Part shown: positions 22,440 through 35,358 of the stretch, piece by piece
How positions within the stretch are numbered: the first letter of the stretch is position 1
Layout: each line of letters opens with the position of its first letter
Position numbers and translations under genes: made by a program
Origin: Melastoma dodecandrum
Lineage: Eukaryota > Streptophyta > Magnoliopsida > Myrtales > Melastomataceae
DNA: 64,000 bases
Direction: 5' to 3'
NCBI GenBank assembly: GCA_029817715.1
Contig: JARUPY010000137.1
Location: 29,908 to 93,907, forward strand
Notes under the pieces: generated by a model
What the model was told of the DNA's origin: nothing
The model's database searches: none
What the model saw: the letters and a program-made list of their open reading frames with translations, nothing else

Positions 22440-23037
22440 GTAAAAGTTTTTTAATTTCAGAACGTCTTTTTAGCGTTTGACCAGGATGTACATACATTCA
22501 AGCATCGCCGACAAGTTGTCAGTATTAATGACACCTTTTTGTATGGAAAATATAAGCATAAATTATTGATAGCAATTGGTATGGACCGGTATGAATCGTA
22601 TCGTTGCGCTTGTTTTTGCAATTGTTGATGAATAAAGTTACGATTCTTGAAGTTGGTTTCTCCAATATTTGAAGGGCTACGTGTAAGAGAGCGAACATGA
22701 GGTATTTCTTTAATTTCAGATAAACATGGCAAAATTCAAGCGACCGTTAACGATACGCATGCTGGTTGGACACTACCATTTACGAAGGAGGTCCAATATT
22801 TAACATGTTGCAAGCAATTTTAATAGTAGGTATAACAATATGATGTGCAAGAGGAGGCATGTTATGGAGACGAGGAAGTCAGCAACCCAAAAGTGTAAAC
22901 GGATTATGAATAAGTTGTTAAAAACATCACCTGAGGCATCAAATTTCATCAGTGAGATGCGATATGAGGTTATGACTATAAATTTGAGCCAAAGTTATAA
23001 CTATATGATAAGGAGGACTAGGAACTTACTAATTTAA
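22440..23037 (+). pseudogene. Mutator-like (MULE/MuDR) transposase remnant
   Basis: Scattered frames match the MULE transposase core in order. The first block is FKHRRQVVSINDTFLYGKYK then HKLLIAIGMD (about 22490-22590), equivalent to the FKHCRPVISIDGT..YGKYKGKLLIA box. Next is ISDKHGKIQATV with GWTLPFTKE (about 22715-22790). The last is RYEVMTINLSQSYNYMIRRT (about 22955-23020), the R-Y-x-x-M-T-T-N-x-x-E-S-x-N region. Stops and frameshifts between blocks show that it is dead. I did not find terminal inverted repeats. Confidence 0.75.
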
Positions 23038-23994
23038 GCTTTGGTAAGGAAAATATCATATAATTGCGTTGCATAATAGATCAATAGACATGATGACGCC
23101 AATGACGGGTTTCTCCTCCCAGTGCTCTTCTCACTCCCATTCTCCAAACTCCCAATCCCAAATCCCATCCCAAACTCTCCATTATTTTAACTTAACTAAC
23201 ACTTAACTAACTAACTGCCCCTGCCCTGTCATCCTCTAACGCCTCCCTCCCCCACCACCCTCCCGCCTCTCCGTCAAGAAGCTCCCTCCAAGGACCGCCA
23301 TAGCAAAGATGACGGGCGCGGCCGCCACATTCGCATGCCCATCAATTGCGCTGCGACTTAAGGAACCCAGATCGTTGAGGGGGCGAGGGGTGTTCGAAAG
23401 GGAAATGAGGAATGAGTGAGAGTCAAAAAGATAATTTGGCTTAGCGGATAGGTTCGGAGCTAGGCTAAGAAAATATTGTTTTGATTAATAAAGTACGAAA
23501 TATTTTAACTTTGTACTTTTTACTAGTTGTGGGATCAATCTTTTGTATATTACTAATTATTTTAATAAATTACTAAAAACTTACTAATCAAAACTAATAT
23601 ATCTGTTCCTCCCATTAAAGAAATTTAATAAAAGCACGTACAAATGTATGAAGAAAGTACCAAGCCCGCCCATTGGCTCATTAAGAAGCAATTACACTCT
23701 TTAGTAAATTACTAAAAAATCACCATTCATAATTAGTACATTACTAAAAACACATTTTTAAACTTTAATACAAAGAAAGTATGAAGCTTATCGTCCCATT
23801 TATGAAAAAAAATTCCCAAATGTACTAAATCTTCTAATTTAAGTTCGTATGGTCTTTTTTTTTACCATTGTTTAACTCACTCATCTTTTCTCGTTTCTAG
23901 ATGGTCGAAGAGTTCAAATCTTGTTTCAATTGGTCACGAAAATAATTTGTAAAATAGGGCTGGGAGTTTTAAAATTTCTTGGTTAATGTCTCTA

Positions 23995-24200
23995 AAGCGG
24001 TATTTGTAACACCGATTTTGTTCATCAAGAAAATCGATATTTCAAACATTGATTTCACTTGAAAAAATTAGAAAATCGATGTTTGAAACACCAATTTTCC
24101 TATTTTTCTAGGGCAAAATCAGTTTTTGAAATATCGACTTTCTTGAAATACCGATTTAGAGATATTTGTCAAGAAATTTTTGAAACTAAAAATTCTATTT
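23995..24200. repeat. Inverted and direct short repeats, AT-rich
   Basis: Three versions of a 26-28 bp word occur within 130 bp: AAAATCGATATTTCAAACAT at about 24030, AAAATCGATGTTTGAAACAC at about 24072, and an inverted copy (TTTTTGAAATATCGACTTTC) at about 24120. Together they can fold back. Confidence 0.5.
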
Positions 24201-24589
24201 CATAAAATATTTTTCAAAAACGCTATTTAGTAACAAACTCTAAATGTTCATCCAATTAACTTGCAAAAAAAAGTTTTTTGGTAAAAATGTTAAGTCACGC
24301 CCATATAAGAAATGGTCTTGATAACATAACATTACTTCCAAAGATAAATGAATTAGAATCATCTACTTTTCATAAAAAATGGAGGTTATTCATTTCAGGA
24401 TTAACTCTTTTTTAACCCGACGATGAGTCTTACTTTTACCATTATAAAATTACTTTATTACCCTTGATATATAAAAGAAGTTAATGAATTATTTTATTTA
24501 ATATATATACTTAAAATATATACTTTATTGTGTAATATTTGTTTGTTGATCGTTTTAATATTTATAGTTTAAAACTTATGATTGAATGC

Positions 24590-24850
24590 GTTAGTTTAAC
24601 ATTTAGGGTTTAGGGTTTAGCAGGTCTAGTATTTAAAAACTTATGATTTAACTTTTAATGTTCGGAATTTAAGCTTTATAGTTTAACTTTTAATATTTAG
24701 GATTTAACATTTCGGGTTTCAAATTTTGAATTTAAGTTTAACTTTTAATATTTTAGATTTATAATTTATGATTTAATTTTTAATATTTAGTGTCTTACAT
24801 TTTGTGTTTAATGTTTTGAGTTTAGTATTTATGATTTATTTTGTTATTAA
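24590..24850. repeat. Degenerate telomere-like minisatellite
   Basis: Two perfect neighbouring TTTAGGG units sit at about 24602-24618. A run of decayed relatives follows, such as TTTAACTTTTAATATTTAGG, TTTAACATTTCGGGTTT and TTTAATTTTTAATATTTAG. The pattern is an interstitial, diverged TTTAGGG-derived tract. Confidence 0.55.
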
Positions 24851-25247
24851 TTAAATGTAGTGTTTTAAAAATATAAAAAATAGAGTAATGCCAATTTTGT
24901 CCATTAAAATAAGATAAAATAAGAAAAATTCCAACAGTTAGATTAAAGATAGGAACATTCTAGCCATAAAATCTACACTTCATTTCATTAGAAATAGAAT
25001 TCAGATCCAAGATAAATAAGTATCGGGTCCGTGTCCGAAACAAATTACACATTCAATCTAGTTCTTCCACCCCCGAAAGTTTAGCTGCAAAATCCTTGTG
25101 GTCTAATCTCTTCGGTCAGGCTTAGGCCCAATCATTACATGGGCACACTTCATCGAGGCCCAACACCCCGACCCATATTTTGGGCCCAACAGTCCCTGGG
25201 TTCCCGTCATTCCCCCCCGGGGAAAGGAAAACCCCTCCTCTCTCGGA

Positions 25248-25339
25248 CCAATGGCAAGCTCGTGATTAAGTGGAATTCCCGGGGTTGATAAATATTCTGT
25301 TACCCCTATCCAACCGCTTTCCCTTTCTCCCCTATATAT
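25248..25339 (+). promoter_or_regulatory. ARF1 promoter elements (CCAAT and TATA)
   Basis: A CCAAT word (25248-25252) and a TATA box TATATAT (25333-25339) lie upstream of a leader that starts near 25365. The ATG is at 25736. The leader is split by an intron from 25441 (GTAGGT) to 25710 (GGTAG). Leader introns are common in plant ARF genes. Confidence 0.55.
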
Positions 25340-25732
25340 CGGACACGAGGAGACGGAGAAAGATCGTCGTCGAAAATTCGCCCCTGCATTGGATTTTTGG
25401 CGTCGGTCCTAAGCATCGCCGTCCATCCTTGTCTCGATCGGTAGGTAATGCGATCTCCTTCCCTGTGGATGCATCCTGATCCAACCCGTCTCGTGTCTTG
25501 TGCGGTTTCCGTTGGATTTACCGTCGGTTTTCACGCATTCTTGTTGGTGATGGTTGTCTTCGTCGAGGATCGGGACGAACGGTTGTGGTGTGTGGTTGTT
25601 AGATCTGACGTGTTTGGATTGTGAAATGTTTGACTTTGTGTTGCGATTGATGTGATCTAGGGATTGGATCGGTGGGGGATCTGACGTATGTTTTGTGTTT
25701 GTCTTGGTAGGGGATCCCTGCGGAGGAAGTAG

Positions 25733-27356
<1,624 letters not shown>

Positions 27357-27768
27357 GGATCTCGGAGGCGCGTTTCAGGGGACTTGAATTTCTGGATGCA
27401 GGGGTGAATGTTATCTAGCTTCGATTTCTGTTTATTTTTTTCCTTATTGCGGTTGTATCTTGTTCGAGACAATCTGGGGAACGATCGTGCTTGTTCATTT
27501 TTGTTGTTTGAGAAGATAATCTTTTTGTCTTAGGTCTCTCTCCTGTTGGCGTAATATGATTGTAAGTGACGCATTGAAAGTCAGCCTTTTGATTTTGAAT
27601 TCTGCAAAATACATACAAGCATGTGCAGCTCATGGGCAGGTAGATATATGTTGCATACAAATTTTATTCCCATTAGTAGGCTGTAATTATACATCACATC
27701 TCTCATAAACAACCACATAATCAGCAAAGGGGAACAATCTCGCAGTTACCTGTATTTTCCAATCATCA
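27357..27768. other. Shared 3' region of ARF1 and NRX1
   Basis: This is T-rich sequence between two convergent stop codons. It must carry both 3' UTRs and poly(A) sites. No other feature is supported. Confidence 0.6.
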
Positions 27769-30015
27769 TCAAGCTTTGTAACACACATCACCATCACAAA
27801 CCCATCCTTCTTTCCCTTCACCCACTGCTTCATCCTTAGGAGGAGCAGCCTCCTCATCCTTGAGTGCACACTTGGGGTGGAGATCAAAATCACACTCCTC
27901 GCAGTAGTATGACCACACCTGCCCATCCTCCTGGCACCCGTCGCACGTGAACATCATCCTCTTTGTCAGCACGAGCTCGTGCTCTTCATCCAGTGGATGC
28001 CTCAGTGTCTTCGGCCACCCCTTTGTGAGCTCCTCCAGCTCCGCCTCCTTCTTCTTTATGTGTTCCTCGGTGAAGGGGTAGGCATCTGCCCCGTATATCG
28101 TAATCAAGTTCCTGGCGTCCTTCGTGAGGGTTCGGCCTGTGGGTCCGAGGGCCACGAGTGATGGGATCCCTTGGACCTTGAACTTGCGGCTCAGGAATTC
28201 TTTCCTCTCATCACCATACGGGAGGGACAACCATGGCATGGTCGCAAAGAATTCCTCAAAGGAGGCCTGGTCCTTGTCGCTCGAGATGAAGACGACCTCA
28301 AACGCCTCATCCTTGGACTTTATCTTGTGGTATGCCTCGATTAGCTTCGGCACAAAGGCACGGCACGGCGGGCACCAGTGCGCTGAGAAGTAAAGGAGGA
28401 CATGTCTCCCTACCAGCTCAGAAACCGGGATCTGCCATTGGAAAAGAAATGAAACGAAACTTCAGCAGATCTGTGACATCAAAGAGTGCTCAAATACACA
28501 GGTTTCAATCACAGATTTTACCTTCTTAGCACCTTGTCCGACCAGGAAATCCCTGTCCCCTTTCACCAGGACTGACTCCAAGGTTTGGGCCTCGTCTTTC
28601 GCCTTCTCTATCTCCGCCAGCTCAGCGAATTTCTCAAGTGTGAAGGGATAAGCTTCAGCACCATGTTCTTCCACTGTTTCCGCAGCATTTGTGTGAATGG
28701 TCTTTCCATCGGGGCCTATAATAACCAGGGTTGGAAGGGCCGAGAGTTCGAAATATCTAATCAGTTTCTCGCATTTCCGATCCTTGATTGGCAGAGAATA
28801 CCACGGGACATTTTGGAGAGCCTCATTGAACGCCTGTTCATTGTCATCTAGTGGAATCATGACTATCTCGAAATCCTCCCCCTTATCCTTCAGTTTCTTG
28901 TACATGTTGAGGAGCTTCGGAGTGAACTCCAAACACAAGTTATAGGTTGAAAGAGAGAAGTACAGGCCCACTGTTTTGCCTTCGAGCTCAGAAACCGAAA
29001 CCTGAGATTCAAATCATGAGTACTTGAGTAGAAACCGAGCAGCAAAAAACACGCTTAACTCAATATCTCTCACCTTGTCTCCTTTGGATGAGATCACAAA
29101 ATCACGAGACTGACTGACCAACAGATATTTCAAAGTCTGGTTCCTCTTGGCATCCTCCTCGCGATCCTGCAGCTCCTTTATCCGCCCCTTGGTGAAAGGA
29201 TACCCCTCCACTCCGTACTCACGGATTATCTCAACCCCACTCTCCGTTACGACCTTCCCTGTCTCATCCAAGATGACCAGGTAAGGTATCCCCCTGACCT
29301 TGAACAACTCGTCTAGGCTATCTCGGGTAGCAGAATCCGAGAAAGGGACAGCAAGCCATGGCATCTTCGAGAAGTACCCCTGGAAGGACTCTTCATCCTC
29401 ATCGGCCGAGAGGAACACGATCTCCACATCCCCTTTACGAGAGAACTCTGTGTAGGCCTCGGCCAAGACCGGGGTGAAGCGGTGGCATGGGCCGCACCAT
29501 GAAGCAGAGAAGTACAACCCCACTTTCTTGCCCTTCAAGCTATCAACCGGAACCTTGAAGAAAAAAGGGGATCATCAAAATCATCAAAACCCGAAACCCC
29601 CAATCAATCCAAACCCAAAACCCAATCGCAACGAGAACCAAAACCCAATCGAACTAACATCAGTAACAACCAAACGGCAACATGCGAAGCAAGCATCGGC
29701 AGCATCAACATCACAGGAACCCAGAAGATCAAATCAAACAGAGGGACACCCACTAAAGCTAAGAAAGAAAAGCTAGCGAAAAGTAGCGAATACCCAGAAA
29801 ACCTAAGAATCTGGGGAAAAGAAATCCGCAGGAAAGATTCCACCTTCAAAAGCTGGAAGGAGGAGGAGGAGGAGGAGGAGGAGGAGGGGCAAACTCACCT
29901 GGGAGCCGTCGTTGGTGAGGAGGAAGTTCCTGGAGGGAGAAGAGAGGATGGAAACGACATCGTAAGAGTCAGTAGTATCCTCCGCATCACAACGAATCCC
30001 GCCTTGTCTCGCCAT
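27769..30015 (-). CDS. NRX1: Nucleoredoxin 1, three thioredoxin-like domains
   Basis: Four exons join in phase 0: 30015-29899, 29553-29074, 29001-28522 and 28431-27769. They give 579 residues, the length of Arabidopsis NRX1. Exons 2, 3 and 4 each open with V/I-PV-S/D-like residues and encode one thioredoxin fold. Domain 1 has the active site SASWCGPCHRF and domain 3 has SAHWCPPCRAF. Domain 2 lacks the CxxC pair (STYNLCLEF), which is usual for this protein. The C-terminus is a cysteine/histidine-rich DC1-like zinc segment (CDGCQEDGQVWSYYC, CDFDLHPKC). The protein reduces disulfides in cytosol and nucleus, and is known to protect hydrogen-peroxide-scavenging enzymes. Exons 2 and 3 are exactly 480 nt each, the trace of an internal exon duplication. 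Confidence 0.96.
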
Positions 30016-30093
30016 TCCTGCCTCCAGACAGCCCGAGTTGGATGGAGATGACGATGCCGACGATGGAAGAGGGGGGAAAGGGCGTTTGGTTGG

Positions 30094-30101
30094 TATTTAT
30101 A
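30094..30101 (-). promoter_or_regulatory. TATA box of NRX1
   Basis: TATAAATA on the minus strand lies about 80 bp before the ATG at 30015, in otherwise GC-rich sequence. This implies a short leader of about 50 nt. Confidence 0.6.
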
Positions 30102-30544
30102 ACAAGTGACAAAGTAATATGCCGCTTCCTCTTCTTCCTGGACAAGAAAGGTGCGGTGCTGTGGATTGGACGACCCTAATCTTCTCTTTTTCTTATTCCC
30201 TACCCCTTCAACACTTCATACAAAGCCAGGGCAAGGCATCTTCTTCTTCTTCTTTTTTTTTTTTTAATCTATATACTTCTAATACATACATTAATAATAC
30301 AACACAAGAATGAGATGGTTGTGTGCTGAGTCGTGGTAGGCAAGCCAACCCCGGGGGGAAAACGTCCTCCGCAATCTTTCTCGTTTCCTCCAGACATTGG
30401 TTGCTCTATATTCCACCGCCACTTACTTTCCTTCATTATTTTTAACATAACTTATTCTTCCATTACATCCCAATCACAAAACCTACCCCCTTCTTCGTGT
30501 CCTCTTCCTTGGCCTTCGTTTTCTCATCCTTGGCATTCCTCCAA

Positions 30545-31115
30545 GTAGTACGATCACACAAAGAGTGCAATTGGAAAGGAAACGAAATGAAACTTCAGCG
30601 GATCTGTGCCATCAAAGAGTGCTCGAATGCACGTATCAGTAGCAGATTTTACCTTCTTACCAACGTGTCCGACCAGGAAATCCCTGTCCCCTTTCACCTG
30701 AACCGACTCCAAGGCCTTGGACTCTTCTGTCGTCTTCTCCATCTCCGTTAGCGCTCAGCAAACTTCTCGGGAGTGAACAAATAGGCTCTGACGCTGCGTT
30801 CTTCTTCGACAATTTCCGCTACATTGGTGTGAACCGTTTTTCTATCGATGAGGAGGACCAGGGTGGGAAGGGCAGAGAGTTAAAGGTACCTGATCTTCTC
30901 TCACACCTTTTGTACTTAACTGGCAAGGTGTATACCACGAGACATTCTGAAGAGCCTCATCGAATGCCTCTTCATCGTCATTGAATGGAATCATGACGAT
31001 CAGTTTGGGGTGAATTCCAAAGTAGCTGAATGGAACCCGAGGGGTAAGTAATCTGGCAAAAAACACGCTTAGCTCGAGATATCTCGCCTCGTGTCCCCTT
31101 AGCTGGTATGACTCG
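30545..31115 (-). pseudogene. Partial decayed duplicate of NRX1 (intron 2, exon 3, intron 3)
   Basis: Minus-strand text parallels NRX1 exon 3. IVMIPFNDDEEAFDEALQNV (about 30990-30930) matches the domain 2 region, and VKGDRDFLVG followed by GKK (about 30700-30650) matches the exon end. The match goes on into intron 3 (GTAAAATCTG), and about 31085-31045 matches intron 2 (AAGCGTGTTTTTTGCC). A stretch of domain 2 is deleted and several frameshifts and stops are present. It is therefore a genomic segmental duplicate and cannot encode a thioredoxin domain. Confidence 0.82.
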
Positions 31116-31547
31116 TACCAACCATTGTTCACTTTTCTTTTCTTTGAAAGCAAACTTTCACTATTCCATTGCCTCAATCGGGTGAGGTGAGATCCTCCTC
31201 TTTTGTTTTTTGTTTTTTTTTTACTTCGTTGTGTATCAGGTCTGGTCATCCTGAAGCAACTTTTCCAGAAGAATGTCAAATGTCGGTTTCTCTTAGAAAA
31301 TGATCCAGGCAAGTGGCTCAGTGTCAGGTTCCATTGGCTGAGCTGCTTGTTGTAATTCCGGATTCTCCTAGAATAATATGGCGTTATTTCTCATGTACTA
31401 TTTTCTGCTTGGGGCAGAGATACCAGCCATACTCTTTGGATCTCAATCAGAGTGGTGCATGCATTTTGCTTCAGTGCTTTGGGAACTAAACCTTCTGGCG
31501 AAGCATTATCATCCAACCATCTCTTCTGTAGTTCCGTCATTTGTAGC

Positions 31548-31898
31548 ATGAATGTTGCTCAAAATCCAGTGTATCACTTAATGCTACCCGTACAAGCCTC
31601 TAATGACCCTTCGGTTGAGCAAGATTCCTTTCTACCGAAGATGAGCGAGATCAAGTCAAACAACAAGAGGAAAATGGCTAATGCAGTGGTTCCTTTGGGC
31701 GAGAAGGATGTAACAGATGGTGTTGTCTCATTTGACGAGGACTCGATCGGAAGAAAATTTTCTGATCATTTTTGGCTTATCGATGAGATTCTAGAGAAGG
31801 AGAAGTGGAGAAAGGAAATGGATAGAACAGAGTTGGAGCTCAGGTTATTCGAAGAATATAAGAAGACAAAGAAGAGGAAAAGGTGCCGAGTCCCGTAG
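31548..31898 (+). CDS. Hypothetical 116-residue protein with basic C-terminus
   Basis: An uninterrupted frame from ATG 31548 reads a Ser/Val-rich N-terminal half. It then has a charged, probably helical C-terminal half (EILEKEKWRKEMDRTELELR) and a Lys/Arg cluster KKTKKRKRCR that could be a nuclear signal. I do not recognise the family. It might be an exon or remnant of a transposon-derived gene, since it lies between a pseudogene and an unrelated transporter. No intron or promoter evidence supports it. Confidence 0.3.
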   Translation: MNVAQNPVYHLMLPVQASNDPSVEQDSFLPKMSEIKSNNKRKMANAVVPLGEKDVTDGVVSFDEDSIGRKFSDHFWLIDEILEKEKWRKEMDRTELELRLFEEYKKTKKRKRCRVP

Positions 31899-32243
31899 TC
31901 TCCGCGAACTTGTTCAATAGCCGGTTCATGTTCCTTTTTTCTTCCTCCAAAGCTAAAATGGATGAGCATAATAGCCGAAGTAGGATAATATGGAGCTAGC
32001 GATTGCATGACTGCTTCCTGGTCGTGATCAGGCTTAGAAGACCCTGAGATGATCCGAAGGGCTCCCCTTGATTTTACATAGGGTTTGAACTAGATCGACG
32101 AACATCGATTCATAACGTGTTAGGATGGGGCATCATTTCATTGTATAAGTTTTTGGAAACTTTAGCTGTGGTGTTTAAGTAGATCACACATGTTATATGT
32201 TGGCCGAGGAATGATGCTTTTGACTGTACATAAGTTGTTCGAT

Positions 32244-33323
32244 TCATTGAATGCCCGGCCCTTGCGATTCATCCTCTCGGGATACAGTGGCTTCTCCTGA
32301 CTCTATCTGCTTCTTGCTTTCCTTGATCTCCCCGTAGAAGTAAGAAAGGAATCCCCAGAGGGAGAGTATAAGAGAAAGAGCCTTCTCAACTGGGAACTTC
32401 TCCCGGTAGAATACGACTGCCAGGATCTCAGTCACCGGCAATAGGGCGGCCATGACTATTCCTGAGAATAGTGAGGATGATAAGTGTATGACCCCAACTG
32501 CCCCTAGGAAGAAGAACTGCCAGATGATCGTGGTGCATACCATCACTGCCCAGTACCTCACTTCTCCGAGGCTGTAGTTCCTCGCTTCTTCTGGCAGCGC
32601 CTGAAAATCGCCGCTAGTGATTGTGCCAATTGTGCAGAAGAGAGTTGCAAAGAAGCACATCACCAGCTGGACCTCCAGCACGAGCGAGTAGGTTATTGCC
32701 TGCTTTGCCTTCTTGTACATCAGCTCGATCAGCGGCAGCACGAGGCCATATAACGACGTTGCTCCCAGCAGCATGAAGAAACCTGTGTAGTACTCCCTAC
32801 TGGATTCACCACGGAGGCGGTCCCCACGCGTGTGCATTGCAAGGATCCCTGCGCCAATGGTCAGCAGGAACACGGCATTGATTGAGTAGGACGTGAACTT
32901 CTGCCTCACCAGGAGAAACGCGAATGTGGCCGTGAATCCGAGATGTGATGCGGTGATCAGGGCCGACGTCGAGATGGGCAGTCTTGCAAGCGCGTATGCA
33001 TACAGATAGTCGTCGAGCCCTGTCAGGACCCCAATCACTGCTGTCATGGCAAACACATGTGGTTTCATTGTGATGACCTTCGTGGTGGGGCCACCAGTTG
33101 TTCGGCGATGGAAGTAGTCGATTGCAATGGGGATGATCATCACGGGCCATCCCCCCGTCTCAAGCCAGCTAGAGAGCCAGACCCTCTTCCCACCATGGAT
33201 GAAGTAGAGGCGCATCATCAGAGGGCCGCCGGTCGTCCCGATAGAAAGCATCAGGGTGCTGATGACCAGCAAGACCTTCCTCCTGGCTTTGGAGCAGCCT
33301 CCGCTACTACCCCGGGATACCAT
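32244..33323 (-). CDS. Purine permease (PUP family transporter)
   Basis: This single-exon gene has 359 residues from ATG 33323. An in-frame TAA lies upstream, and the apparent earlier start is a TTG. About ten hydrophobic segments are visible. Family signatures include GTTGGPLMMRLYFIHGGKR, WLETGGWP, GLDDYLYAYALARLPISTSA and PVTEILAVVFYREKF. The family belongs to the drug/metabolite transporter superfamily and moves adenine, cytokinins and related bases across the plasma membrane with protons. The overall form is close to PUP1/PUP3, but I cannot name the ortholog. The C-terminal tail is charged and cytosolic. It is divergent from the OB-fold gene, with 2 kb between them. Confidence 0.92.
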   Translation of the reverse strand: MVSRGSSGGCSKARRKVLLVISTLMLSIGTTGGPLMMRLYFIHGGKRVWLSSWLETGGWPVMIIPIAIDYFHRRTTGGPTTKVITMKPHVFAMTAVIGVLTGLDDYLYAYALARLPISTSALITASHLGFTATFAFLLVRQKFTSYSINAVFLLTIGAGILAMHTRGDRLRGESSREYYTGFFMLLGATSLYGLVLPLIELMYKKAKQAITYSLVLEVQLVMCFFATLFCTIGTITSGDFQALPEEARNYSLGEVRYWAVMVCTTIIWQFFFLGAVGVIHLSSSLFSGIVMAALLPVTEILAVVFYREKFPVEKALSLILSLWGFLSYFYGEIKESKKQIESGEATVSREDESQGPGIQ

Positions 33324-35358
33324 CTTCTTCTCCACAAGCTTAACCAATCTTTCTGTTCTTGTATTTTATGTCCATACCAATTCATCAGGACTCCAAATAT
33401 GGATAGCCTTATTTTATGTGGCTGTGAATTCCGGTGGCGGGCCAACACGGGGCGACGATAGTCCACGAACACCATGACCCACCCCCGTCGACTTCAAGTG
33501 AAGTCCGCCGCCTTTGCCAAATCCTTTCCCCGAACTGCAATTCAAAAACCAACCATCTTTCAAGCTTCAGGCGGGCCACTACTCTTTGGAAGCCTGACTT
33601 CTGTGATTCAGTAGGTGGCCTCGGGGATGGTGATTATTCCCGAAATCAGAATTGCGGAAAAAGCTAGCAACACTCCCTGCAGTATATTCCAATCCATATG
33701 CACTGCAACAACATCATGGGCCAAGAGTTTTGGATAATGAACAATAATGTTGCTAATTTAATCGCACTTGAGATTGATCATTTCTCACTCTCTCGCTCGT
33801 ATTTGATGTTGGATTATTTGGTAGGTAATGAATTTTGTTTTATAGTCAGTCGATTGTTATTTTTTATATAACCAAAAAAATCGTCACAATTTTCGATGTT
33901 CAAGGAAAAAAAATCATCTAGATGCCTCTTTAAGGTATGTTTTTGGGTTTCGCCAATACTTTAGGATATGTAATGTCCAACCATGTTTGACTGGTGAATG
34001 AGGTCCATATTTAGGGATAGTTACTCCATATCTTTGACACGATTGTGTGAATAATTTATGTCGCGTTCTTACGTGTTACGAAGAGAAATTATTTTTTGTT
34101 GAGAAATTATTGGTCATATAAATCCCTAGACAAGAATAGGTTTTTAATAGGCTTGGTACAAAGGGATCACCTGGTTTTCACCTACAACAGTCCATTGTCT
34201 TGATCTAAATCATTAGCCTAAAGTAGCATATTTCAGCATTGGTTAAGATCATAACCTATTTTCATCGCTTGTTTCATCTTGAATATATCGGACCTCATTA
34301 TTCACTCGGAAGAAAGTAGTAGGTTTCAACCCATGCAGACGAAAAACGTGAGTACAACTTAACAATACAATACGTGTCACGAGACCAAGAAGGTAATTGA
34401 GATAAAATGATGAATAAATAAATATAATTTGACACGAATAGCACTATGCTTAGGACAACACAATACACAAATATTATAATACCCAGTGTTGGTTTGCTAA
34501 ATATTCCGTACTTTACTAGTCAAACATAACCTAATTTAATAATGATTACAAAAGGATAATGCTATAATGCTTCTTTAATAATAAGCTCGGCTTCTATAGC
34601 ATCACGATAGGTCAACCTTGAATGATTCATTATCGAAATCATAGAATTCATCTTCCCTATTTGTTGGGGTGTTTGAGTTTGGGTTACTCTATCTACAATT
34701 GAAAAATCTGGGATTTAGGGAAGAACGCTTCTTCCCTCTCAATTAATTCCTCCAGCCAGCCAGCCACGTTAGCTCCACGCCTTCCCTCCATTTAGTTGGA
34801 CGTTTTATTTTGTTTCAAATAAAATTGAATAGAACTCGCGTGGGCATCAGTTAAAATAAATAAGGCTTCTTCCTCCTCTTGGCTGACCCTCGTTTACTTC
34901 TTCCTCTTGGCTGAACCTCGTCCATCCGTTTTGTCTGCCCAATAACAAGCCCTTCTCCCACCCGCCGATCTTCCCCTATTCTCCCGACTAGGGCACAAAT
35001 TGCAGGTTCGATCTAGGGTAACCTTGGACTTTGTCACCATCTGTCTGATCGTCTGGGTAATCTGTCGTCGATCGCTTGGATGGATGGTTGTTCTTTTCTG
35101 GGTCTGCGTTTTACGGCGATTTGGAAACGTCCATGTTACGCTGTGATTCGTCCGCATTGCTATAATTAGGGTTTTACAGCTACCCCACTACCCACAGATG
35201 AGGTTCTCGTGTACCGAACGAGTCTGATTGAGTGATTGATTGATTGATTGATTATTCTCTTTGGATTCGAAGCTTGCTTGTGCGCTGCGAGGATTGGTAC
35301 GATTTCGATTTAGACAATGAGTGGGTAATGTCTATCATTTGGCAGGGTGGTTTATAAA
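33324..35358. other. Divergent intergenic region
   Basis: It holds the PUP leader and promoter on one side and the OB-fold gene promoter and leader on the other. A 20-odd-bp duplication (CTTCTTCCTC..TTGGCTGA.CCTCGT) occurs at about 34866-34922. A short GATT microsatellite lies at about 35230-35253. An acceptor just before 35346 suggests a leader intron. No coding gene is seen between. Confidence 0.45.

Larger units (their letters stand above)
23038..25240. other. Gene-free, repeat-rich spacer
   Basis: A C-rich block lies at 23100-23440, long AT-rich stretches follow, and two repeat patches are listed separately. I see no gene. The last few hundred bases lead into the ARF promoter. Confidence 0.5.

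Noticed and set aside
33324..33347. Longer N-terminus for the purine permease
   Set aside because: The extra codons begin with TTG, and a TAA lies just upstream. The first ATG is at 33323.
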